A DNA stretch of 64,000 nt from Zeimonas sediminis (lineage in GTDB: Bacteria; Pseudomonadota; Gammaproteobacteria; Burkholderiales; Burkholderiaceae_E): NCBI RefSeq assembly GCF_023721795.1, contig NZ_JAMQYE010000002.1, positions 248,001 to 312,000 on the forward strand, read 5' to 3'. Positions 10,601 through 17,244 of the stretch are shown here, one piece after another; positions within the stretch are counted from its first letter, which is position 1; each line of letters starts with the position of its first letter. A model generated the notes under the pieces. The model saw nothing but the letters and a program-made list of their open reading frames with translations, had not been told where the DNA came from and did not search any database. Made by a program: the position numbers and the translations under genes.

Positions 10601-11123
10601 GCCAGAGCCAGGCCTGCCAGGCCTCGTGCGGACCCAGGTCGGCCTGCGCCCCTGCCGCGGGCTCGCCGCGCCGCCAGCGCTCTAGCCAGTCGCGCCGCCA
10701 GGCGAGATAGCGATCGAACAGCCCCGCGACCTCGGTCGCCACCGCCAGCCGCTGCCGCGCCGGCGCGCCGGCCACCCGCTCGCGCAGCGGCGCGAGCGCG
10801 GCCTCGTCTTCGGGCAACGCATCGAACATCGCGAGCAGGCGCCAGCGGACCACCTCCGGCTCGAAGGGCGACCGGGCAGGCAGCGCGGGCATCAGCTCGC
10901 GCAGCCATCGCCAGAGCAGGCGGCCCGGCAGCTCGGGCTCGAGCCTGGCGCACACGCCGAGGCGCGCGGCGACCCGCTGCTGCAGCCAGCGCCCGACGCC
11001 CACGCTCGGCACGATGACCGGGTGCAGCGCGAGCGGATGGCCGGCAGCCGGGGCCGCGACCCGCTCGATCAGCGCATCGGCAAGGCGGTCGAGTCGGTTG
11101 TCGAAGCGGATCGACAGCGGCAT
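7668..11123 (-). CDS. recC: Exodeoxyribonuclease V gamma subunit RecC
   Basis: Encodes 1151 aa; E. coli RecC is about 1122 aa. RecC is the scaffold that splits the duplex and reads Chi in the single strand; it has a degenerate helicase fold without its own ATPase. The N-terminus (SIRFDNRLDRLADALIE, then HPVIVPSVGVGRWLQ) and the motif FGMDEGVFPR around residue 660 are family hallmarks. It is the first gene of recC-recB-recD-sulP, with its stop inside the recB GTG start. It starts 43 bp after the stop of the CopD-like gene upstream, so it may be transcribed from there or from that short gap. Confidence 0.93.
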   Translation of the reverse strand: MPLSIRFDNRLDRLADALIERVAAPAAGHPLALHPVIVPSVGVGRWLQQRVAARLGVCARLEPELPGRLLWRWLRELMPALPARSPFEPEVVRWRLLAMFDALPEDEAALAPLRERVAGAPARQRLAVATEVAGLFDRYLAWRRDWLERWRRGEPAAGAQADLGPHEAWQAWLWRGLLDSMPGLADEHPYERLERLVLEDPGAVRAALGGRRVSLFGMPGMSPAQFALFGLLGEVADVAFFAPDPCREWWEDLADSRQRARVLAERPDQAWLYDGEPAVLGDWGRAQRDFVAQVAALQERFGVQASEPFRELDDPDGRADDPPGCLRALRQSVFLRSDAPWQRVPGPDHSIVVHAAHSATRQAEVLHDYLLDCFARLPGLHPSEVAVFCADIESAAPAIDAVFSTVGEARRIPVSISGLPPGTEPLLRAARELLELAGPGPSLPAVEAWLLNPAVAEATGLSADDVAELVRVFDAAGARWGLDASDGAVKHGWRDAIDRLLIGAAVSDELPLVAGMAPVQGLRGSRALRIEPVLRLLDTLASLRAFAGRERPVAQWCERFAAAVERIFGRTRRHEAALARLREALGGLAEAAREAAEGPTWPAGGEGARGGETPRIDGRAFALALDEALRASAPAATASGAVSVCPLGSLRGVPFRVVCLFGMDEGVFPRRGARAEADLMPRAPRFGDRFPRTDERGVFLDAVLAAQDRLAILFRGRDVRDDAPLNPSPVVLELMGWLRERLGLDAQAPARRRMPATADASTIVEHPLHPFSPRAFAPALGGSHAREWLGAAVALAAPFAARARQAGPVRETGAQPQIRPAAGATATADAGAVPEAGPLALDELRSALADPIPFWLRRRIGASLPSLAPQADAREPLWPRDADDRDLLGATARRLLAGEDPARVESLLCAAPRTAGGAVGERQARAIVEHALGLVERAGGAQSSRSAEIEVALADGPAIRARLPLPAPDGRLRIVSGFPLNLHGLVEAWLAHALIAAWLGADDTAAAVSGGAPRRPPGLALAETVVAAPDATAVVRIDDPVAALRHAVDAVDAILAGPPAAFPRAWLAAWRESRQGGPLSSCLDADPERAAKLLRTLRNAIVGGPWAAGELDKPWQAVFWRDAEPDLRRVVSDGDRLWAPVVAGIAIEVLR

Positions 11124-11166
11124 CGGCGCGGCGGCGGCGAAGGAACCGGGCGCGAGGCGCGGCGAC

Positions 11167-11628
11167 TCAGTTGGCGAGCCGGCCGACGGTCGCGACCGCG
11201 ATCGTGGCGAAGCCCAGCGCGAGGTTCAGCGTGACCAGCCTGCGAATGCCGTCGAGGGCGGCGGCCGCCGCCTTGAGCTCGCCGGCGGCGAGCGCCGACT
11301 GCATCGCCGGATGCCTGCGCAGCCAGATCACCGCGAACACCGCGGTCATCACCACCGCGATCGCCGCCATCAGGTTCCAGGACAGCGGCGGCTTGCCGCC
11401 CGCCATCGAGAACTGCGCGAACATCGCGATGCCGCTGCCCCAGAGCAGAACCAGCGACCATGCGACGGCGGTGAAGAACCGCCCGAGCGCTGCCGACATG
11501 AACGGGAGCCGCTGCGGCGGCTCCAGCCTGGCGACCGCCGCCGGGCGCATGCAGAAATGCGCGAAGAACATGCCGCCGATCCAGACCACGACGGCGACCA
11601 GATGCGCCAACAGCCAGACTTCCCTCAT
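11167..11628 (-). CDS. CopD-like four-helix integral membrane protein
   Basis: Encodes 153 aa with about four hydrophobic helices (residues 6-25, 50-72, 82-100, 130-150). The opening MREVWLLAHLVAVVVWIGGM, with His and Trp in the first helix, matches the small CopD-family proteins that occur widely in beta- and alphaproteobacteria. Full-length CopD is linked to copper handling; the function of these short relatives is not established. It sits just upstream of recC on the same strand and diverges from the acyl-CoA-binding protein gene across about 98 bp. Confidence 0.7.
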   Translation of the reverse strand: MREVWLLAHLVAVVVWIGGMFFAHFCMRPAAVARLEPPQRLPFMSAALGRFFTAVAWSLVLLWGSGIAMFAQFSMAGGKPPLSWNLMAAIAVVMTAVFAVIWLRRHPAMQSALAAGELKAAAAALDGIRRLVTLNLALGFATIAVATVGRLAN

Positions 11629-11726
11629 CGTCGCTCCACCGTTTCGCCAGTGCCCGTGTTCGTCCGGGCAGGGATACCGGTTGATATCATAGGCCCGGCA
11701 ACGACCCGGATCGGTGGAGCGCGAAG

Positions 11727-11984
11727 ATGGCGGATCTCCAGAAGCAGTTCGAGCAGGCGGTGGCCGATTCCAAGGCCCTGACCGAGCGTCCCGACAACAT
11801 GACGCTGCTGCGCCTGTACGCGCTCTACAAGCAGGCGAGCAGCGGCGACGTCGAGGGCGAGCGACCCGGCTTCACCGACATGGTCGGCCGCGCCAAGTGG
11901 GACGCCTGGGCCGCGCTGAAGGGAACCAGCGCGCCCGACGCGATGCAGCGTTACATCGCGCTGGTCGACGACCTGAAGGGCTGA
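11727..11984 (+). CDS. Acyl-CoA-binding protein (ACBP)
   Basis: Encodes 85 aa, the full length of a single-domain ACBP. The signature YALYKQASSGDVEG and KWDAWAALKGTS are the helix 2/3 residues that hold the acyl-CoA nucleotide and phosphate. The protein binds medium- and long-chain acyl-CoA in the cytoplasm and buffers it for lipid or beta-oxidation enzymes. The ATG is preceded by GGAG at a suitable distance. The gene stands alone on the plus strand and converges with the antiporter gene. Bacterial ACBPs are patchily distributed. Confidence 0.93.
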   Translation: MADLQKQFEQAVADSKALTERPDNMTLLRLYALYKQASSGDVEGERPGFTDMVGRAKWDAWAALKGTSAPDAMQRYIALVDDLKG

Positions 11985-12045
11985 CGCCCCCGCCGACGCC
12001 GCCGCGCGTCCATCCGGGCCGCCCTGCCGTCGCGGCCGACTCCCG

Positions 12046-13308
12046 TCAAATCAGCCGGAAGGCCGCGATCGCCACCAGCGTGGGCACTGCCGCCGAGGCC
12101 AGCAGGCCCAGCGCGCTGATCTCCTCGTCCTCGAAGCGGCTCTTCAGGATCGAGTAGCCGGCCGGGTTCGGCGCGTTCGCGATCACCGTCAGGCCCCCGC
12201 CGGTCACCGCGCCGGCGACCAGCGCGTACTTGAACTCGTCGGTCAGCCCGCCGACCAGGGACCCGAGGTAGGTCAGCGCCGCGTTGTCGGTGATCGCGGT
12301 CAGCGCGGTGGCGCCGTAGTAGACGGCGGTGGGGCTCATCGACGACAGCAGCGGCTGCAGCCACCATTGCTGGTAGCCGCCCAGCACCACCAGGCCGGCC
12401 AGGAAGAATGCGACCAGCAGGCCCTCGCGCAGGATCAGGCGGTCCTGCCAGCGCGGATAGGCGCTGGCGATGCCCATGAAGAACAGGAAGAGCCCGACGA
12501 ACACGACCGGATGGTGGGCGCCCAGCACCACGCCGACCAGGCACGCGAGGTGCACGAGCATCAGCGGCAGCGGCACGCCCTCGACCTTCTCGTCGCCCGC
12601 CAGCTTCAGGTTGCGCAGCTCGCGGGCGAACAGCAGGGTGACCCCGAGCGCGTTGACCACGACGGCCAGCGCCGATCGCCAGCCGAAGTGCGTGAGCATG
12701 AACCAGAGGTCCCAGTCCCACTTGCCGGCGACCATCAGCACCGGCGGCGCCGCGTACGGCGTCAGCGTGCCTCCGATCGAGACGTTGACGAACAGCACGC
12801 CGATCGTCGCGTACTTCAGCCGCGTCGACAGCATGCCGGTGGCGTAGTAGCGGTCGCGCAGCAGCAGCGCCGCCAGCGTCATCGCGGCCGGCTCGGTGAT
12901 GAAGGAGCCGAGCAGCGGCACCAGCGACAGCGCGACGAAGTAGGTGGCCATCGGCCTGGGCATCGGCATGGCCCGCGAGGCGAGCGCCACGGAGCCCTGG
13001 GCGAAGCGCAGGATCGGGCGGCTCGCCGCCACGACCATGATCACGAACACGAACATCGGCTCGGTGAAGTTGCGCGAATCCAGGTACTCGAGCGCCCGGT
13101 GCGGGCCGCCGACGATCGCGATGAAGGCCACCAGCACCATCGCCCAGAAGCCGAACACGATCTCGACCTCGCCGAGCATGTGCAGCACGCCGGAGTGGGC
13201 GGGATGGCGATGGGCGAGCTTCTCGAAGAACTTCGCCGAGAAGGTGTGGACGAGCGCGACGGCGAACAGGACGGCGCCGACGATCTGCGCCGGGGTGGCT
13301 TCGGTCAA
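12046..13308 (-). CDS. Putative Na+/H+ antiporter (12-13 TM membrane protein)
   Basis: Encodes 420 aa of a polytopic inner-membrane protein with about 11-12 hydrophobic segments. It resembles the family annotated as putative Na+/H+ antiporter in Proteobacteria (ion-transporter superfamily, NhaD/ArsB-like). Features include the half-helix-like stretches PYAAPPVLMVAGKWDWD and TDNAALTYLGSLVG, where an Asp-Asn pair in a membrane segment is typical of ion binding. The transported ion is not established. It ends convergently with the ACBP gene and lies 31 bp downstream of the PHA-system gene. Confidence 0.72.
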   Translation of the reverse strand: MTEATPAQIVGAVLFAVALVHTFSAKFFEKLAHRHPAHSGVLHMLGEVEIVFGFWAMVLVAFIAIVGGPHRALEYLDSRNFTEPMFVFVIMVVAASRPILRFAQGSVALASRAMPMPRPMATYFVALSLVPLLGSFITEPAAMTLAALLLRDRYYATGMLSTRLKYATIGVLFVNVSIGGTLTPYAAPPVLMVAGKWDWDLWFMLTHFGWRSALAVVVNALGVTLLFARELRNLKLAGDEKVEGVPLPLMLVHLACLVGVVLGAHHPVVFVGLFLFFMGIASAYPRWQDRLILREGLLVAFFLAGLVVLGGYQQWWLQPLLSSMSPTAVYYGATALTAITDNAALTYLGSLVGGLTDEFKYALVAGAVTGGGLTVIANAPNPAGYSILKSRFEDEEISALGLLASAAVPTLVAIAAFRLI

Positions 13309-13339
13309 GATGGTCTCCGGCGAGCGCGCCCGCGCGTTC

Positions 13340-13615
13340 CTAGCTGAAGTAGTGGTCGAAGTTCTTCTGAAGCTGCTCTTCGATCCGCGGCCTGAAGGCC
13401 GACAGCAGGACGCCGAGCTCGGCCTCGAGCAGGATCTCCGCTTCGGCGACCGCCAGGGTTCCGGACACCCCGGCGCGCGAGAAGCTCAGGACGTCCCCGG
13501 CCCATTCGCACTGCAGCCCGTACTTCGCGGTCATCTCGTCGGCGACGCGCTGCACCGCCTGGCGCGCGCCGTCGAGACCGAGGACGTGGGGCCTCTGCAG
13601 GTGGATCTTCGACAT
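13340..13615 (-). CDS. Polyhydroxyalkanoic acid system family protein
   Basis: Encodes 91 aa. It begins MSKIHLQRPHVLGLDGARQA and ends in a charged segment (RPRIEEQLQKNFDHYF), matching the small PHA granule-region protein family (PHA_gran_rgn) found beside PHA genes in Proteobacteria. Its biochemical role is not known; association with PHA granules is inferred from family context. It lies 20 bp downstream of the hydroxyacid dehydrogenase gene. The window also holds a PHA depolymerase at 37.3 kb and a thiolase at 42.9 kb. Confidence 0.8.
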   Translation of the reverse strand: MSKIHLQRPHVLGLDGARQAVQRVADEMTAKYGLQCEWAGDVLSFSRAGVSGTLAVAEAEILLEAELGVLLSAFRPRIEEQLQKNFDHYFS

Positions 13616-13635
13616 CGCCGGTCCCTCCGTTCGCG

Positions 13636-14601
13636 TCAGCCGAGCGGCACCTGCGCCGGCATCGGCCTGCCTTCGAAGAAGGCGATCAGGTTGTCGGCCG
13701 CGAGCATGGCCATGCCGACCCGGGAACTGCGGGTCGCGCTGCCGATGTGCGGGGTCAGCACGACGCCGGGCGCGTCGAGCAGTTCGGGATTCAGCGCGGG
13801 CTCGTTCTCGTAGACGTCGAGCCCGGCCGCCGCGATGCGCCCCGCCTTCAGCGCGCGCGCGAGCGCAGCGTCGTCGACGATGCCGCCGCGCGCGATGTTG
13901 ACCAGGGTGGCGGTGGGCTTCATCAGCGACAGCTCGCGCTCGCCGATCGTGTGGTGGGTGGCCTGCGAGTAGGGCAGGACCAGCACGACGTGGTCGGCGC
14001 GCGCCAGCAGCTCGTCGCGCTCAACGTACTGCGCGCCGACCTCGGCCTCGTTGGCCGCCCTGCTGCGGTTGCTGTAGAGCACGGTCATCTCGAAGCCGCG
14101 CGCGCGGCGGGCCACCGCGGAGCCGATGCGGCCCATGCCGATGATGCCGAGCGTGCTGCGGAACAGGTCGGCGCCGAGGAACTGGTCGAAGGCCCAGCGC
14201 TTCCACTGGCCGTCGCGCAGCCAGCGCTCGGACTCCGACACGCGCCGGGCGGCCGCCATCAGCAGCGTCCAGGCCATGTCGGCAGTGGCCTCGGTGAGCA
14301 CCTCGGGCGTGTTGCCGACCGCGATGCCGCGCGCCTTGCAGGCGGCGAGGTCGATGTGGTTGTAGCCGACCGAACCGGTCGACACGACGCGCAGCTTCGG
14401 CGCGGCGTCGAGCAGCGCGCGGTCGACGCGGTCGGACGCGACGACGAACAGCGCGTCGCGGTCGGCGACGCGCGCCAGCAGGTCGGCCGCCGACCACTCG
14501 TCGTCGGCCTGATTGGACACGATGTCGAAATTCGCGTCGAGGCGCTCGAGCACCTCGGGGAAGATCCTGCGCGTGATCAGCAGCTTCGGCCTGGCGCCCA
14601 T
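13636..14601 (-). CDS. D-2-hydroxyacid dehydrogenase (glyoxylate/hydroxypyruvate reductase-like)
   Basis: Encodes 321 aa, typical of the D-isomer-specific 2-hydroxyacid dehydrogenase family. Present are the Rossmann motif GIIGMGRIGSAVARR (about residues 150-164), the substrate Arg in NIARGGIVDD (about 234), the Glu of YENEP (about 263) and the catalytic His of LTPHIGSATR (about 283). It should reduce 2-oxoacids such as glyoxylate or hydroxypyruvate with NAD(P)H. The start is three bases past the LUD-protein stop, so the two are probably one transcript. A role in handling 2-formylglutarate from the locus upstream cannot be excluded but is not indicated by the sequence. Confidence 0.88.
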   Translation of the reverse strand: MGARPKLLITRRIFPEVLERLDANFDIVSNQADDEWSAADLLARVADRDALFVVASDRVDRALLDAAPKLRVVSTGSVGYNHIDLAACKARGIAVGNTPEVLTEATADMAWTLLMAAARRVSESERWLRDGQWKRWAFDQFLGADLFRSTLGIIGMGRIGSAVARRARGFEMTVLYSNRSRAANEAEVGAQYVERDELLARADHVVLVLPYSQATHHTIGERELSLMKPTATLVNIARGGIVDDAALARALKAGRIAAAGLDVYENEPALNPELLDAPGVVLTPHIGSATRSSRVGMAMLAADNLIAFFEGRPMPAQVPLG

Positions 14602-14604
14602 CGA

Positions 14605-15267
14605 TCAGGCCTCCTCGACGATGACGACGTGGACCCGGTAAGGGCCGTGCGCGCCGAGCACGATCGTCTGCTCGATGTCGGCGGTGCGCGAGGGGCCGGA
14701 CACCAGGTTCATCGCGCGCGGCGGCTGCCCGCGCTCGGAGCGCATCAGCGCGAAGCCGTCCTCGTAGTGCGGCACGATCCGCGAGGCGGGCACGATCGCG
14801 ACGTGGGTCTCGGGCAGCAGGTGGGTGGCGGCCGGCGTGTCGGGGCCCGACAGCAGCATCAGCGTGCCGGTCTCGGCGATCGCGGCGAACGCGCCGGTGA
14901 TGCCCACCTTGTCGTCGCCGCCGGGCGCGCGGGCCTCGACCGACAGCCCCGCCTGCGCCCAGGGCAGATCGCCGAGCGCGGGCCAGCAGACGGCAAGCTC
15001 GCCCAGTCCGCTCGCCCGCAGCCAGGCGGCGATCGCGGCGGGCGCATCGTCGGCCGCGCGCACCCGCTCGACCGTGCACATCATCCGCAGGGCCTGCGCC
15101 TCGAAGTGCGCGACCGTGTCGGCGCCGATCGAGGGCTGCGGCGCCACCGGATGGCTGGCGACCCAGGCCTCGGCCTCGTGGCGCTCCAGCGCGCCGACCG
15201 CCTCGGGGCGGCCCTGCGCCTTGCGGATGCGCGCGAGGATCGCGCCGCGCGCTTTCGAAGTGTCCAT
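14605..15267 (-). CDS. LutC/YkgG-type LUD-domain protein
   Basis: Encodes 220 aa with the LUD (DUF162) fold: KVGITGAFAAIAETGTLMLL in the middle and a C-terminal SRTADIEQTIVLGAHGP. In LutABC this subunit works with two Fe-S proteins to oxidise L-lactate. No lutA or lutB lies in the window, so this is an orphan copy; orphan LUD proteins occur in Burkholderiales and their role is unclear. The ATG at 15267 is preceded by a GGGG/GAG-type ribosome site. It overlaps no gene and lies between pncB (35 bp) and the hydroxyacid dehydrogenase (3 bp) on the same strand. Confidence 0.85.
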   Translation of the reverse strand: MDTSKARGAILARIRKAQGRPEAVGALERHEAEAWVASHPVAPQPSIGADTVAHFEAQALRMMCTVERVRAADDAPAAIAAWLRASGLGELAVCWPALGDLPWAQAGLSVEARAPGGDDKVGITGAFAAIAETGTLMLLSGPDTPAATHLLPETHVAIVPASRIVPHYEDGFALMRSERGQPPRAMNLVSGPSRTADIEQTIVLGAHGPYRVHVVIVEEA

Positions 15268-15302
15268 CGTCTCCCCCTCGGGCGAATGACCGGGGATTAT
15301 AG

Positions 15303-16478
15303 TCACCGCCCGATCTCGAACACCTGCCTCAGGTAGTTCAGGTAGGCCGGGTCGTCGCACATCGTCTTCTCGGGCGTGTCCGACAGCTTGGCCACCGGCT
15401 GGCCGTTGCAGCGGACCATCTTGATGACGATCTGCAGCGGCTGGTAGCCGAGATCGTTGGTCAGGTTGGTGCCGATGCCGAACGACAGCCGGGCGCGGTC
15501 GCGGAAGCGCTGGTACAGCTCGACCATCAGCGGGAAGGTCAGCGCGTCGGAGAACACCAGCGTCTTGGTCTTCGGATCGACCCGGTTGGCCTCGTAGTGG
15601 CGGATCAGCCGCTCGCCCCAGTCGTAGGGGTCGCCGGAGTCGTGCCGCGCGCCGTCGAACAGCTTGCAGAAGTACATGTCGAAGTCGCGCAGGAAGGCGT
15701 CGAAGCCGTAGGTGTCCGACAGCGCGATCCCGAGGTCGCCGCGATACTCGCGCGCCCACATCTCGAAGGCGAAGGCCTGCGAGTCGCGCAGCCGCGGGCC
15801 GAGGGCCTGGCAGGCCTGCATGTACTCGTGTGCCATCGTGCCGAGCGGGATCAGGCCGTGCTTCATCGCGAACAGCACGTTCGAGGTGCCGGCCAGCTGC
15901 CCGTCGAGGCCCTTGGCGGCGGTCAGCAGCACTTCCTCGTGCCAGACGCGCGAGAAGCGCCGCCGGGTGCCGTAGTCGGCGATCTTCATGCCGGCCAGCT
16001 CGGGCCGCCCGGTGATCATCGCGACCTTCTCGTCGAGCCGGCGGCGGCCCTCCGCGTAGTCGGGCTCGGGCGCGAGGTTGCGGAACCAGACCTCGTTGAC
16101 GATCGCCAGCACAGGAATCTCGAACAGGATCGTGTGCAGCCAGGGCCCGCGGATCGTGATCTCGATCTCGCCGTCGTCCTGCGCGGACGGCGCGATCGAG
16201 ATGTACTTGCCGTTCATCTGGAACAGGCCGAGGAAATCGACGAAGTCGCTCTTGATGAAGCGCAGCCCGCGCAGGTAATCCAGCTCGGCCTCGCGAAAGC
16301 GCAGCGAGCACAGGTTCTGGATCTCCTCGACGATCTCGGGCACGTGCGGCCTGAGGTCGATCCCCGGGGTGCGGCACTTGAACCGGTACTCGGCCTGCGC
16401 GCCGGGGAAGTGATGCAGCACGACCTGCATCATCGTGAACTTGTACAGGTCGGTGTCGAGCAGCGAGGTGATGATCAT
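15303..16478 (-). CDS. pncB: Nicotinate phosphoribosyltransferase
   Basis: Encodes 391 aa. The enzyme converts nicotinate and PRPP to nicotinate mononucleotide with ATP hydrolysis, the Preiss-Handler salvage step to NAD. The N-terminus [20 protein letters not shown], the [16 protein letters not shown] motif with the phosphorylatable His region, and [12 protein letters not shown] near residue 330 are characteristic. It lies 141 bp downstream of the MobA-like gene on the same strand as the proposed nicotinate-catabolism operon, so both salvage and breakdown of nicotinate are encoded side by side. A TATCAT -10-like hexamer occurs about 60 bp upstream, but no good -35 is visible. Confidence 0.95.
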   Translation of the reverse strand: MIITSLLDTDLYKFTMMQVVLHHFPGAQAEYRFKCRTPGIDLRPHVPEIVEEIQNLCSLRFREAELDYLRGLRFIKSDFVDFLGLFQMNGKYISIAPSAQDDGEIEITIRGPWLHTILFEIPVLAIVNEVWFRNLAPEPDYAEGRRRLDEKVAMITGRPELAGMKIADYGTRRRFSRVWHEEVLLTAAKGLDGQLAGTSNVLFAMKHGLIPLGTMAHEYMQACQALGPRLRDSQAFAFEMWAREYRGDLGIALSDTYGFDAFLRDFDMYFCKLFDGARHDSGDPYDWGERLIRHYEANRVDPKTKTLVFSDALTFPLMVELYQRFRDRARLSFGIGTNLTNDLGYQPLQIVIKMVRCNGQPVAKLSDTPEKTMCDDPAYLNYLRQVFEIGR

Positions 16479-16619
16479 CGGAATCGGCGCGATGCCGCTT
16501 TGCGGCGCATTCGGCGCCCGGCGGGCGCTCCCCCGTCGCGATGATACCCCCCGCCCGCGCCCGGACCGGCGCCCATTACTCGCGGCCCGGCGTGCGCGCG
16601 AGGCCCGGTCAGGACCGCC

Positions 16620-17231
16620 TCAGGCCGGCGGCGCCAGGTCGGCAGGGACGTCGACGTCGCTCACGCACCCCGGGTCGTCGCAGCGCACCCGCGCGAGCGC
16701 GTCGGGCGACTCGCGCAGCAGGGCCGCCGCCCCCGCCTCGTCGCCGATCGCGAGCAGCCGCGGCCGCAGCGAGGCCGCGAAGCCGACCGGATGGCCGGCC
16801 CGACCCGCCAGCGGATGCCCGGGCGGACCCTCGACGAAGGGCCTCGCGATCGCCGCGCCGGCCTCGAGCCGAGCCCGGACCGCAGCGTGCGTGGCGCGCG
16901 AAACGAAGGGCATGTCGCCGAGCGCGACCAGCCAGCCGAGCGAGGGCCGGGTCTCGCGCACGCCGCACTTCAGGGTCGCGCCCATGCCGAGCGCGGCCTC
17001 GGGGCAGCGCAGCAGCCGCACTGCCAGGCCCGCCAGCAGGCGCTCGGCCTCCTGCTGCCGCGCGCCGCAGACGACGACGATCTCGTCGGCCACGCCGACC
17101 AGTGCCTCGCAGGCGGCCCGCAGCACCGGCCTGCCGTCGGGCAGCGGCGCGGCCAGCTTCCAGGCGCGGCCGTCCGGGTCGAAGCGGCGTCCTTCCCCGG
17201 CCGCGAGCACCAGCGCGCAGACCTCGCTCAT
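16620..17231 (-). CDS. MobA/MocA-like molybdopterin nucleotidyltransferase
   Basis: Encodes 203 aa with the NTP-transferase fold. The N-terminal signature LVLAAGEGRRFDPDGRAWKL (residues 6-25) is the nucleotide-binding loop; WLVALGDMPFVS holds the metal-binding Asp. MocA-type relatives add CMP to molybdopterin to make the MCD cofactor used by xanthine oxidase-family enzymes, and MobA makes MGD. It lies 13 bp downstream of nicB, which belongs to the class that uses MCD, so service to NicB is the likely job. The ATG at 17231 was chosen because the family motif starts at residue 6; a longer upstream reading would run into nicB. Confidence 0.83.
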   Translation of the reverse strand: MSEVCALVLAAGEGRRFDPDGRAWKLAAPLPDGRPVLRAACEALVGVADEIVVVCGARQQEAERLLAGLAVRLLRCPEAALGMGATLKCGVRETRPSLGWLVALGDMPFVSRATHAAVRARLEAGAAIARPFVEGPPGHPLAGRAGHPVGFAASLRPRLLAIGDEAGAAALLRESPDALARVRCDDPGCVSDVDVPADLAPPA

Positions 17232-17244
17232 CGCCGCGACCGGG

